From positions 1 to 32,914 of the forward strand of contig NZ_LQIS01000027.1 of assembly GCF_001499905.1 (NCBI RefSeq): a DNA stretch of 32,914 nt, in the 5' to 3' direction. Position numbers and translations under genes: made by a program. The notes beneath the pieces are model-generated. The model was not told the origin of the DNA, ran no database searches, and saw only the letters and a list, made by a program, of their open reading frames with translations. Positions 15,397 to 22,260 of this stretch are shown here, in pieces (position 1 is the stretch's first letter; every line of letters starts with the position of its first letter). The DNA is from Mycobacterium sp. GA-1285. Its GTDB lineage: Bacteria; Actinomycetota; Actinomycetes; Mycobacteriales; Mycobacteriaceae.

Positions 15397-15705
15397 ATGA
15401 AGAGCCCGAAAGATCCCGTCGACCACGCGAGGACGACTCGTCCCCATGCCGGGGAGTCGATGAAGGACACCAAGAACCTGCCCGGCCTGGTGCTCATCGG
15501 ACTGGGCCTGGTGCTGTTCGTGTCGGCGCTCGCAGCTCACGGCGCGGGTCACCACGGCGTGGGCATCGGCCTGGGCTGTGGGTCCGCCGCGCTGTTCGTC
15601 ATTGGCGGCGGCTGGCTCCTCGTCGCGCATCTGCGGGTGCGCAAGATCGAAGAACGATGGTACGCAGAGCATCCCGACGCCGAACGGCAAAGCCCGAGCA
15701 GTTGA
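15397..15705 (+). CDS. Small membrane protein with two TM helices, SigF-controlled
   Basis: A 102-aa protein with a polar N-terminus of about 27 residues, two hydrophobic stretches (LPGLVLIGLGLVLFVSALAA and GIGLGCGSAALFVIGGGWLLV) separated by a His/Gly-rich turn (HGAGHHG), and a charged C-terminal tail. It is not recognised as a named family. AGAGGAG eight bases before ATG 15397 supports this start. A strong SigF promoter match lies 47 bp upstream and a bidirectional terminator follows 23 bp after the stop, so it is a single-gene stress unit. Its partner across the terminator is a CsbD-like stress protein. Confidence 0.75.
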   Translation: MKSPKDPVDHARTTRPHAGESMKDTKNLPGLVLIGLGLVLFVSALAAHGAGHHGVGIGLGCGSAALFVIGGGWLLVAHLRVRKIEERWYAEHPDAERQSPSS

Positions 15706-15727
15706 CGCGGTAGTCGAGGCGCGAGAA

Positions 15728-15756
15728 AAAAGCCCAGCCGGTTCGGCTGGGCTTTT
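15728..15756. terminator. Bidirectional intrinsic terminator
   Basis: AAAAGCCCAGCCG (15728-15740) and CGGCTGGGCTTTT (15744-15756) form a perfect 13-bp stem with a GTT loop. A-rich and T-rich flanks (AAAAAAG and CTTTTCT) give a U-run in both directions. It separates the convergent two-TM protein gene and the CsbD-like gene. Confidence 0.95.
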
Positions 15757-15770
15757 CTCCTCGAGCGGGC

Positions 15771-16007
15771 TTACTGTTCGGACTTCTGGCGCTCCTCGGC
15801 GGCCTTCGCGCCACCCCGCGCGGATTCCGCCTCGGCTTCCTTCTTGGCGGCGTCTCGCTGGGCGTCGGCCTTGTCCTGCTGGGCCTTGCCCTCGCGGGTC
15901 AGGTCGTCACGTCCGGTGACGGTGCCGATGCCTTCCTTCGCCTTACCCTTGACGTCCTCGACGACGCCCTTGATGCCTTCCTCAGGGCCACTGTTCTTCT
16001 CGGTCAT
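15771..16007 (-). CDS. CsbD-like general stress protein
   Basis: A 78-aa hydrophilic protein. The N-terminal half (GIKGVVEDVKGKAKEGIGTVTGRDDLTREGKAQQDK) is the CsbD-like motif, a short helical domain common in general stress regulons; the C-terminal half is an Ala/Glu/Lys-rich helix (DAQRDAAKKEAEAESARGGAK). In Bacillus CsbD is SigmaB-dependent; mycobacterial relatives are also linked to stress and SigF. The molecular role is unknown. ATG 16007 with GGAAGG seven bases upstream is preferred to the in-frame GTG at 16013. A perfect bidirectional terminator lies just beyond the stop. Confidence 0.88.
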   Translation of the reverse strand: MTEKNSGPEEGIKGVVEDVKGKAKEGIGTVTGRDDLTREGKAQQDKADAQRDAAKKEAEAESARGGAKAAEERQKSEQ

Positions 16008-16052
16008 GTTCACCTTCCGCGATCGGAGTGGATCAGTCCAACAACGAGGAAC

Positions 16053-16097
16053 TTCCCCGCGCAGCTGTCGGGTTCCCGACGGCCCGAACGACTAAAC
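16053..16097 (-). promoter_or_regulatory. Candidate stress promoter for the CsbD-like gene
   Basis: On the minus strand GTTT (16097-16094), 16 bp, GGGAAC (16077-16072) resembles SigF with a poor -10. GGAAC followed after 19 bp by GTTCC also fits an ECF (SigE/SigH-like) promoter. The same dual layout occurs at 14223-14272. The choice cannot be made by eye. Confidence 0.35.
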
Positions 16098-16112
16098 GCC
16101 CGCGCGACCGGA

Positions 16113-16316
16113 TCACTCCGCCGCCGCGTCGTCCTCGGGGTCGATCTCCACCGTCTCCAGCTGCTCCTGCCAGTCGGCGGGCGACGCCTCCAGAGGCGGA
16201 TTGGGCTCCGGCTGCGCGGCGGCCTCCTCGTCGAGAGGCGGTTCGCTGGGGTCTCGCTGTTGCTCCATCGCGTCGGCGAGCGGAACGTCGTCGGGCAGGC
16301 CTTCGCTGTCTGACAT
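16113..16316 (-). CDS. Small acidic protein, SigF-controlled, unknown function
   Basis: A 67-aa, very acidic, proline-containing protein (MSDSEGLPDDVPLADAMEQQ...) ending in EDDAAAE, with no cysteine and no membrane segment, so probably disordered and cytoplasmic. It is not recognised as a named domain. ATG 16316 was chosen over the longer frame because a full SigF promoter sits with its -10 only 10 bases upstream; any start further upstream would lie within or before the promoter. The mRNA would have a leader of about 4 bases. It is transcribed divergently from the first glycosyltransferase gene, which has its own SigF promoter. Confidence 0.7.
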   Translation of the reverse strand: MSDSEGLPDDVPLADAMEQQRDPSEPPLDEEAAAQPEPNPPLEASPADWQEQLETVEIDPEDDAAAE

Positions 16317-16326
16317 GTCGGCTGGG

Positions 16327-16352
16327 ATACCCCGGGCCCACAGGGCGAAAAC
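16327..16352 (-). promoter_or_regulatory. SigF-type promoter
   Basis: On the minus strand GTTT (16352-16349), 16-bp spacer, GGGTAT (16332-16327). The core blocks match the SigF consensus perfectly. The -10 ends 10 bases before ATG 16316 of the acidic protein. Confidence 0.8.
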
Positions 16353-16445
16353 GGTATGGCGCCGCACCTGATCCGCTCTGCGAAGTGGATCGTCCGGAAT
16401 GCGAATGGCGGCCTATCCGCGATGCGAAGAGTCGTTCGGAGAACC

Positions 16446-16470
16446 GTTTGCCTGCGAAGTGCTCGGGTAG
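16446..16470 (+). promoter_or_regulatory. SigF-type promoter of the GT4 pair
   Basis: GTTT (16446-16449), 15-bp spacer, GGGTAG (16465-16470), within the accepted SigF spacing. The -10 ends 9 bases before ATG 16480, so the mRNA would be nearly leaderless. The same GTTT-N15-GGGTAG arrangement occurs before the minus-strand GT2 gene (19602-19626). Confidence 0.72.
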
Positions 16471-16479
16471 GCGGGCCAC

Positions 16480-17454
16480 ATGTCGATGATCTCGACCCCG
16501 CGTTCGGTTCTGCTTTGGCATGTGCACGGGTCGTGGACGGAGTCCTTCGTCGCAGGCCGCCATCGCTGTGTGTTGCCTGTCAACAAAGAGCGGGACGCGC
16601 ACGGCCGCGGCCTGTGCGGCCGCAATTGGCCACGTGCACAGGAGGTTTCGTGCGACGACTTGTATGACCAGCACATCGACCTGGTGGTGTTGCAGCGTCC
16701 TGAAGAAATCGAGTTGGCGAGTAGGTGGCTGGGACGACGACCGGGCGTGGATGTACCCGCTGTCTACGTGGAGCACAACGCCCCGCGACCGTTCCCGGTC
16801 GACAGTGTCCACCCGGTTGCTGACCGCAACGACATCCCGATCGTGCACGTGACCGACTTCAACCGTCTCATGTGGAACAACGGTGGGGCGCCGACGCGCG
16901 TCATCACCCACGGGATCGCCGACCCAGGTTTGCTCTACCGCGGAGACATCGGGGCCGCTGCGACGATGATCAACGAACCCTGCCGGCGCTGGCGCACGGT
17001 GGGTGCGGATTTGCTGGCGACGTTCGGGGAGACGGTCCCGATCGACGTGTGGGGCATCGGCACCGAGGTGCTCAGCGAATGCGTCAGGAGCCCGCGGGTC
17101 CGCGGTAGGGGCGACGTGCCCACCGCGGCCTTGCTGCCCGAGGTGGCCCGCCGGCGGGTGTTTCTGCACACCGCCCGATGGACGTCTCTGGGTCTGTCGC
17201 TGATCGAGGCGATGTTCATGGGAATGCCGGTGGTCGCCGTCGCCTCGACGATGGCGCCACTGGTCGTGCCGCCGGAGGCCGGCGTGGTGAGCGCCGATAT
17301 CGACACACTTTCGCGCGCTCTGTCGGCGTTCGTCGCAGACCGCGCGGCCGCGTCTGCGGCCGGTAAGGCAGCGCGGGATTTCGCCATGGCGCAGTTCGGA
17401 ATCGATCGGTTCCTCGCGCAATGGGACGACCTCATCGACGAGTGCTGCCGATGA
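16480..17454 (+). CDS. GT4-family glycosyltransferase
   Basis: A 324-aa GT-B glycosyltransferase. The C-terminal half carries the GT4 donor-site pattern [17 protein letters not shown] (residues about 230-247), with Glu in IEAM as the conserved acidic residue. The N-terminal acceptor domain is short and divergent ([16 protein letters not shown]). Substrates are unknown; the cluster suggests a heptose, xylose or hexose donor. The start ATG 16480 lies 9 bases behind a SigF -10; ATG 16486 is an alternative. The next GT4 gene follows after 19 bp, so the two form an operon. Acting in the cytoplasm on a lipid-linked or small acceptor is the usual mode. Confidence 0.82.
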   Translation: MSMISTPRSVLLWHVHGSWTESFVAGRHRCVLPVNKERDAHGRGLCGRNWPRAQEVSCDDLYDQHIDLVVLQRPEEIELASRWLGRRPGVDVPAVYVEHNAPRPFPVDSVHPVADRNDIPIVHVTDFNRLMWNNGGAPTRVITHGIADPGLLYRGDIGAAATMINEPCRRWRTVGADLLATFGETVPIDVWGIGTEVLSECVRSPRVRGRGDVPTAALLPEVARRRVFLHTARWTSLGLSLIEAMFMGMPVVAVASTMAPLVVPPEAGVVSADIDTLSRALSAFVADRAAASAAGKAARDFAMAQFGIDRFLAQWDDLIDECCR

Positions 17455-17473
17455 CAACCAAAAGGAGGCGCCG

Positions 17474-18700
17474 ATGAAGATCGCAATGGTGTCTGAACAT
17501 GCCAGCCCACTGGCTGCGCTCGGCGGAGTCGACGCCGGCGGGCAGAACGTACACGTCGCCGAGTTGTCGGCGGCACTGACCAGACGCGGTCATCAGGTGA
17601 CCGTCTACACCAGAAGGGACGATCCGGATCTGCCTGACCGCGTGGTCACACCCGGGGGATACACCGTCGTGCACGTTCCCGCCGGTCCTCCGGAGCCGTT
17701 GCCCAAGGACGAAATCCTGTCGTACATGGGTCCGTTCGCGCAGTTCCTCGACGCCGACTGGGCGGTGGATCGACCCGACGTAGCGCATGCCCACTTCTGG
17801 ATGTCCGGTATCGCAACGCAACTCGCCGCCCGCCATCTCAATCTGCCTGCGGTTCAGACATTTCACGCGCTGGGAGTGGTGAAACGGCGCCACCAGGGTG
17901 TGCAGGACACGAGCCCGCCGGACCGGTTGCACCTGGAGGCAACGGTGGCCCGTTCCGCTACCTGGGTCGTGGCCACCTGCACCGACGAGGTGTTCGAATT
18001 GATGCGAATGGGTCGGTCCCGCAACCGCATCTCCGTGGTGCCTTGCGGCGTGGATCTCGACCTGTTCAGCCCCGAAGGACCCGTGGCGCCGGGATCCGAC
18101 AGGCAACGCATCGTCAGCGTCGGCCGGTTCGTGCCACGCAAGGGTTTCGACGTCGTCGTGCGCGCGTTGCCCCATCTGCCCGAAGCCGAACTCGTGATCG
18201 TCGGCGGACCCGACGAGTCACGACTGGGCTCGGATCCCGAGGCACGCCGGTTACTCGCTCTGGCAACGGAATTGGGCGTCGCGGACCGAGTAAAGCTGTA
18301 CGGCTCGGTGTCGCGCGCAGAGATGCCGGCGATTCTTCGGTCGGCCGACGTGGTGGCGTGCACTCCATGGTACGAACCGTTCGGCATCGTGCCACTCGAG
18401 GCGATGGCGTGCGGCGTGCCAGTGGTGGCGTCGGCGGTGGGCGGAATGCTCGACACCGTCGTCCACGACGTGACCGGACAGCTGGTCAAGCCGCAGCGGC
18501 CCGAGGAGGTGGCCAAGGCCGTCAACAGTCTGCTTCGCGACGACTTCCTCAGACAGAGCATGGGTGCCGCCGGACGGGATCGCGCGCGGGCCCGCTACTC
18601 GTGGGACCGAATCGCCGCCGACAGTCAGAGAATCTACGACCGGTTGGTGCCGGTGCCGGTCTCGCAACCGGAACCGGCGACGAGTCTGTCGTCCGGATGA
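17474..18700 (+). CDS. GT4-family glycosyltransferase (MshA/sucrose-synthase-like)
   Basis: A 408-aa GT-B enzyme with both domains complete. The N-terminus has the glycine-rich [19 protein letters not shown] loop seen in MshA- and sucrose-synthase-like GT4 enzymes. The donor domain starts at [16 protein letters not shown] (Arg/Lys pair for the diphosphate) and contains [19 protein letters not shown] with the E-x7-E motif. It is a retaining transferase by family; donor and acceptor are unknown. AGGAGG nine bases before ATG 17474 is an excellent ribosome site. It follows the first GT4 gene by 19 bp and is convergent with the GT2 gene, with only 5 bp between stops. Confidence 0.9.
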   Translation: MKIAMVSEHASPLAALGGVDAGGQNVHVAELSAALTRRGHQVTVYTRRDDPDLPDRVVTPGGYTVVHVPAGPPEPLPKDEILSYMGPFAQFLDADWAVDRPDVAHAHFWMSGIATQLAARHLNLPAVQTFHALGVVKRRHQGVQDTSPPDRLHLEATVARSATWVVATCTDEVFELMRMGRSRNRISVVPCGVDLDLFSPEGPVAPGSDRQRIVSVGRFVPRKGFDVVVRALPHLPEAELVIVGGPDESRLGSDPEARRLLALATELGVADRVKLYGSVSRAEMPAILRSADVVACTPWYEPFGIVPLEAMACGVPVVASAVGGMLDTVVHDVTGQLVKPQRPEEVAKAVNSLLRDDFLRQSMGAAGRDRARARYSWDRIAADSQRIYDRLVPVPVSQPEPATSLSSG

Positions 18701-18705
18701 CCGGC

Positions 18706-19590
18706 TCAGCCCGACTCCAACAAGGCCACCGCTTCCTCGAGTTCGCGGGGCAGCGGTCGGCGCTCGGCGAGGACCGCGGGAATCCGGGCCACAGCCTCGA
18801 CCGCACCCCGGGCATGGTCGCGATCGCGCAGCGCTGCCACAGCCAAGCGTCCACTTGCGCTGAGGCAGCGGCGAATCGGGCGTCGCAGCCACGTGGTGAG
18901 CACGTCGTTGCGCAACACCCTCGCGGCCTGGGCCGCGGTCGTGGTGCGCACCGGGGACGGTTGGTGAATGGCCAGCAGTTCGGGGTAGTAGCACAGGTCC
19001 CAGCCGGCCGCGGCCATATCCAGGGCGAGCAGTTGCTCCTCCCCGCGGAAGTGCAGGATGGCGCTGAAACCGCCGGCCTGTTCGAATGCCCGCTTGCGGA
19101 CCATGGCCGCGCAACTCATGAATCCCAGGATCGACGGACCCGGCAGCTCCGGCCGCCGACCGAGCGCGCTGCCGGCCAGCACAGCGGAAAACGAATCCTC
19201 CCGGCGCTGCGGCCAGACGATCGTGCGCGCGGCGAGCAGACCCACCGACGGGTGCCGTTCGAATGCCTCCACAGCGATCGCGGGAGCCAACGGCGTCCAC
19301 CAGGAGTCGTCGTCGCAGAACGCGACGTACGGCGTGCGGCACGCCGCCACCCCGACGTTGCGGCCGACCGCGCCGAGATTGCTGCCGAGCTCGACGAGCT
19401 GAAGGCGGCCCGCGGACCGTGCCGCTATTCCGTTCATGATCGCGGCGGTGTCGTCGGTGGAGGCGTTGTCCACCACCACGATCGGGCACGGCGTGGTGTC
19501 CAGCAGCCTGGCCACCACCGCCGCCAACTCCGCGGCGCGATTCTGACTGGCTATCACGAACGAGACATCGGTGGAAGCTCGGCCCTGCAT
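18706..19590 (-). CDS. GT2-family glycosyltransferase
   Basis: A 294-aa GT-A enzyme of family 2. The nucleotide-binding start (SFVIASQNRAAELAAVVARL), VVDNASTDDT, and the metal-binding FCDDDSWW motif are present; a GEEQLLALDMAAAGWDL segment provides the acidic residue expected near the catalytic base. No membrane helix is seen. The donor sugar is unknown. ATG 19590 was chosen because a SigF-type promoter has its -10 only 11 bases upstream, ruling out longer starts. It is the only minus-strand gene in the glycan cluster and is divergent from the UDP-glucuronate decarboxylase gene, with 37 bp between start codons. Confidence 0.87.
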   Translation of the reverse strand: MQGRASTDVSFVIASQNRAAELAAVVARLLDTTPCPIVVVDNASTDDTAAIMNGIAARSAGRLQLVELGSNLGAVGRNVGVAACRTPYVAFCDDDSWWTPLAPAIAVEAFERHPSVGLLAARTIVWPQRREDSFSAVLAGSALGRRPELPGPSILGFMSCAAMVRKRAFEQAGGFSAILHFRGEEQLLALDMAAAGWDLCYYPELLAIHQPSPVRTTTAAQAARVLRNDVLTTWLRRPIRRCLSASGRLAVAALRDRDHARGAVEAVARIPAVLAERRPLPRELEEAVALLESG

Positions 19591-19601
19591 GACGGTGCTG
19601 G

Positions 19602-19626
19602 CTACCCGCGCATCCGGAAGGCAAAC
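19602..19626 (-). promoter_or_regulatory. SigF-type promoter of the GT2 gene
   Basis: On the minus strand GTTT (19626-19623), 15-bp spacer, GGGTAG (19607-19602). The -10 ends 11 bases before ATG 19590. It repeats the arrangement seen at 16446-16470 and places a second cluster transcript under probable SigF control. Confidence 0.7.
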
Positions 19627-19627
19627 G

Positions 19628-20596
19628 ATGCATGACATCAGACACGCGCTGGTCACCGGCGGCGGCGGGTTTCTCGGCGGGCACCTGTGCGAGCGACTGC
19701 TCGACAGCGGCGTCGAGGTGACCTGCGTCGACGACCTGTCGACCAGCGCGCCGACCGCCGCCGATCTGTTCCTCGACCGCCCTGGCTACCGGTTCGTCCG
19801 GCACGACATCAGCGAGCCGCTGCCCGATCTGCCGTCGGGAATCGACACCGTCTTCCACCTCGCATCGCCGGCCTCGCCGGCGGCCTATCTGCGGCTGCCT
19901 ATCCAGACGCTTCGCACCGGGGCGCTCGGCACCTCGCACATGCTCGAGTTCGCGCAGCGGAGCGGCGCACGGCTGGTGCTGGCCTCCACCAGCGAGGTGT
20001 ACGGCGACCCGCTGGAACATCCGCAGCGCGAATCATATTGGGGCAACGTCAATCCGATCGGCCCGCGCAGCGTGTACGACGAGGCGAAGCGGTTCGCCGA
20101 GGCGTTGACGTTCGCGTATCTGCGCGAGCGGTCGGCCGACATCGCCGTGGCGCGGATCTTCAACACGTACGGACCGCGGATGCGGCCCGACGACGGCCGC
20201 ATCGTGCCCACCTTCTGTCATCAGGCATTGACCGGTGAACCGATCACGGTCAACGGGACGGGCACCCAGACTCGCTCGTTGTGTTTCGTCGACGACACCG
20301 TCGCGGCGCTGGTCGCCCTGGGTGAATCCGATTGCGCCGGACCGGTGAACGTCGGCAACCCCGACGAACTGACGGTGCTGCGAATCGCCGAGCTCATCCG
20401 GGAGCTGGCCGGAAGCGACTCGCCGATCGAGTTCCGTCCGGCGCCGCAGGACGATCCGCAACGTCGGTGCCCCGACATCTCGCTGGCGCGCGAGCTGCTC
20501 GGTTGCCATCCGCGGGTCGGCTACACCGATGGCCTGTCCATGACCGTCGACTGGTTCCGCCGGCAATCGGTAACCGTTGCGCTGCAGGGGAGTTGA
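19628..20596 (+). CDS. UDP-glucuronate decarboxylase (UDP-xylose synthase) family
   Basis: A 322-aa extended SDR. TGGGGFLGGHLCERLLDSG opens the Rossmann domain; ASTSEVYGDP, YWGNVNPIGPRSVYDEAKR (Tyr150, Lys154) and RIFNTYGPRM follow, together with GTQTRSLCFVDD near the end. This string is the signature of UDP-glucuronate decarboxylases, which convert UDP-glucuronate to UDP-xylose through a 4-keto intermediate. It does not resemble HldD or GalE in these segments. The matching UDP-glucose dehydrogenase is the last gene of the cluster, so both steps from UDP-glucose are present. UDP-apiose or a 4-keto-pentose cannot be excluded. The carbamoyltransferase gene follows after 8 bp. Confidence 0.88.
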   Translation: MHDIRHALVTGGGGFLGGHLCERLLDSGVEVTCVDDLSTSAPTAADLFLDRPGYRFVRHDISEPLPDLPSGIDTVFHLASPASPAAYLRLPIQTLRTGALGTSHMLEFAQRSGARLVLASTSEVYGDPLEHPQRESYWGNVNPIGPRSVYDEAKRFAEALTFAYLRERSADIAVARIFNTYGPRMRPDDGRIVPTFCHQALTGEPITVNGTGTQTRSLCFVDDTVAALVALGESDCAGPVNVGNPDELTVLRIAELIRELAGSDSPIEFRPAPQDDPQRRCPDISLARELLGCHPRVGYTDGLSMTVDWFRRQSVTVALQGS

Positions 20597-20604
20597 GGAA
20601 CGTC

Positions 20605-22260
20605 ATGCGCATTCTCGGGATCAATGCAGTGTTTCACGACCCCGCTGCCGCGCTTGTGGTGGACGGTCACATCGTTGCCGCCGCCGAGGAGGAGCGGTTC
20701 ACCCGGCGCAAGCACGGAAAACAGGCCGTGCCGTTCTCGACGTGGGAGTTGCCGGTGGAATCGGCGCGGTGGTGCCTCGAGCAGGCGGGCCTGAGCCCGT
20801 CGGACCTGGACCTCGTCGGGTACTCGTACGACCCCCGCGTGATGGACGAGTCCACCGACGGACTCGATGGTCTGGACCGTGACTGGGAGTACTTGCGCAC
20901 GCTCTACGCCGAACGCGCTCCCCGCTTCCTGCAGTCCGCCCTGCCGGGCCTCGATCCGGGCATCGTCCGCCACGTCCGCCATCACGTCGCGCATGCCGCG
21001 TCGACCGCGCTGGCCTCGCCCCACCCCGACTGCGCGGTGCTGGTCGTCGACGGGCGCGGCGAGCGGTCTTCGATGCTGGCCGGGAGCTATCGCGATCACA
21101 AGCTCGACGTGCTCGCGACACAGTCGCTGCCGCACTCGCTGGGGCTGTTCTACGAGAGCCTCACCGAGCACCTGGGATTCAAGCGCTCCAGCGACGAGTA
21201 CAAGGTGATGGCGATGGCGTCCTACGGGACGCCGCGGTTCGCCGACCGGTTCAGAGAAGCGGTCTACGCGTGTGCCGACGGCGGGTTCCGCACCGAACCG
21301 GTGGACTGGAACTCGATCACGCCCGCCCGCGCACCTGGCGCCGGGAAGGGGCATGCGCTGGACCGGCCAGAACCCGAGCACGCCGACCTCGCGTGCAGCG
21401 TCCAGACGGTCGTCGAAGAAGTGCTGCTCGACCTCGTGCGCTGGCTTCGCGACCGCACCGATCACGAAAGCCTCTGCCTCGCAGGCGGAGTCGCGCTGAA
21501 CTGCGTGGCGAATTCGAAGCTCTTTTCCCGCGGCGGTTTTTCGAACGTGTGGGTGCAGCCGGCCGCGGGGGACGCGGGAACCGCGCTCGGTGCGGCGCTG
21601 GCTTTGGCGGGCGACGCCGGCGAGCCGATCGCGCCGATGCCGTCGGCCGCGCTGGGTCGAGGGTTCTCCGACGACGAGATCGCCGCGGCGCTCACCGAGG
21701 CCGCGATACCCCATGAGCGGCCCTCCGATCTGGCCGCCGCGATCGGAGACGCGTTGGCCGACGACAATCTCGTCGGCTGGTTCCAGGGCCGCGCCGAGTT
21801 CGGGCCGCGCGCGCTCGGTCAACGGTCGCTGCTGGCCGATCCGCGGCGCATCGAGAACCTGGAGCGACTCAACACCGTGAAAGGGCGTGAGCAGTTCCGG
21901 CCGGTCGCGCCGATGGTGCTCGCCGAACGCGCCGCCGAGATTTTCTCCGGTGGACCGGTTCCGAGCCCCTACATGCTGTTCGTGCACGACGTCGCCGCCC
22001 AGTGGCGGGACCGGATTCCCGCGGTGACCCACGTCGACGGCACCGCACGCATTCAGACCGTCGGCCGTGACCACCCGCTGCTGCACGACACGATCAGCAG
22101 ATTCGCCGCGCACACCGGCGTACCGGTGATCGTCAACACCAGCTTCAACACCGCCGGGCGGCCGATGGTCGACAGCCCCCGCGACGCGCTCGAATGTTTC
22201 GGCAGCGCACCGATCGACGTGCTGGCGATCGGTCCGTTCCTCGTGAGGCGGCCGGTATGA
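20605..22260 (+). CDS. NodU/CmcH-type O-carbamoyltransferase
   Basis: A 551-aa carbamoyltransferase of the NodU/CmcH/TobZ family, which uses carbamoyl phosphate and ATP to place a carbamoyl group on a sugar hydroxyl. The N-terminal Kae1-like domain begins RILGINAVFHDPAAALVVDG and holds the metal-site HHVAHA near residue 126. The C-terminal domain has WFQGRAEFGPRALGQRSLLADPR (about 391-415) and VNTSFNTAGRPMVDSP. Length and both domains are complete. AGGAA lies before ATG 20605. It overlaps the next gene by ATGA. In Pseudomonas LPS a relative (WapO) carbamoylates heptose, so heptose is a plausible acceptor here, by inference. Confidence 0.92.
   Translation: MRILGINAVFHDPAAALVVDGHIVAAAEEERFTRRKHGKQAVPFSTWELPVESARWCLEQAGLSPSDLDLVGYSYDPRVMDESTDGLDGLDRDWEYLRTLYAERAPRFLQSALPGLDPGIVRHVRHHVAHAASTALASPHPDCAVLVVDGRGERSSMLAGSYRDHKLDVLATQSLPHSLGLFYESLTEHLGFKRSSDEYKVMAMASYGTPRFADRFREAVYACADGGFRTEPVDWNSITPARAPGAGKGHALDRPEPEHADLACSVQTVVEEVLLDLVRWLRDRTDHESLCLAGGVALNCVANSKLFSRGGFSNVWVQPAAGDAGTALGAALALAGDAGEPIAPMPSAALGRGFSDDEIAAALTEAAIPHERPSDLAAAIGDALADDNLVGWFQGRAEFGPRALGQRSLLADPRRIENLERLNTVKGREQFRPVAPMVLAERAAEIFSGGPVPSPYMLFVHDVAAQWRDRIPAVTHVDGTARIQTVGRDHPLLHDTISRFAAHTGVPVIVNTSFNTAGRPMVDSPRDALECFGSAPIDVLAIGPFLVRRPV

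Noticed and set aside
19628..20596. HldD (ADP-heptose epimerase) as identity for the extended SDR
   Set aside because: The cluster context invites it, but GGGFLGGHLCERLL, STSEVYGDP and IGPRSVYDEAKR are the UDP-glucuronate decarboxylase signature and differ from HldD.
20605..22260. TsaD/Kae1 tRNA-modification protein
   Set aside because: The N-terminal fold is related, but the C-terminal EFGPRALGQRS and VNTSFN motifs belong to NodU/CmcH carbamoyltransferases.
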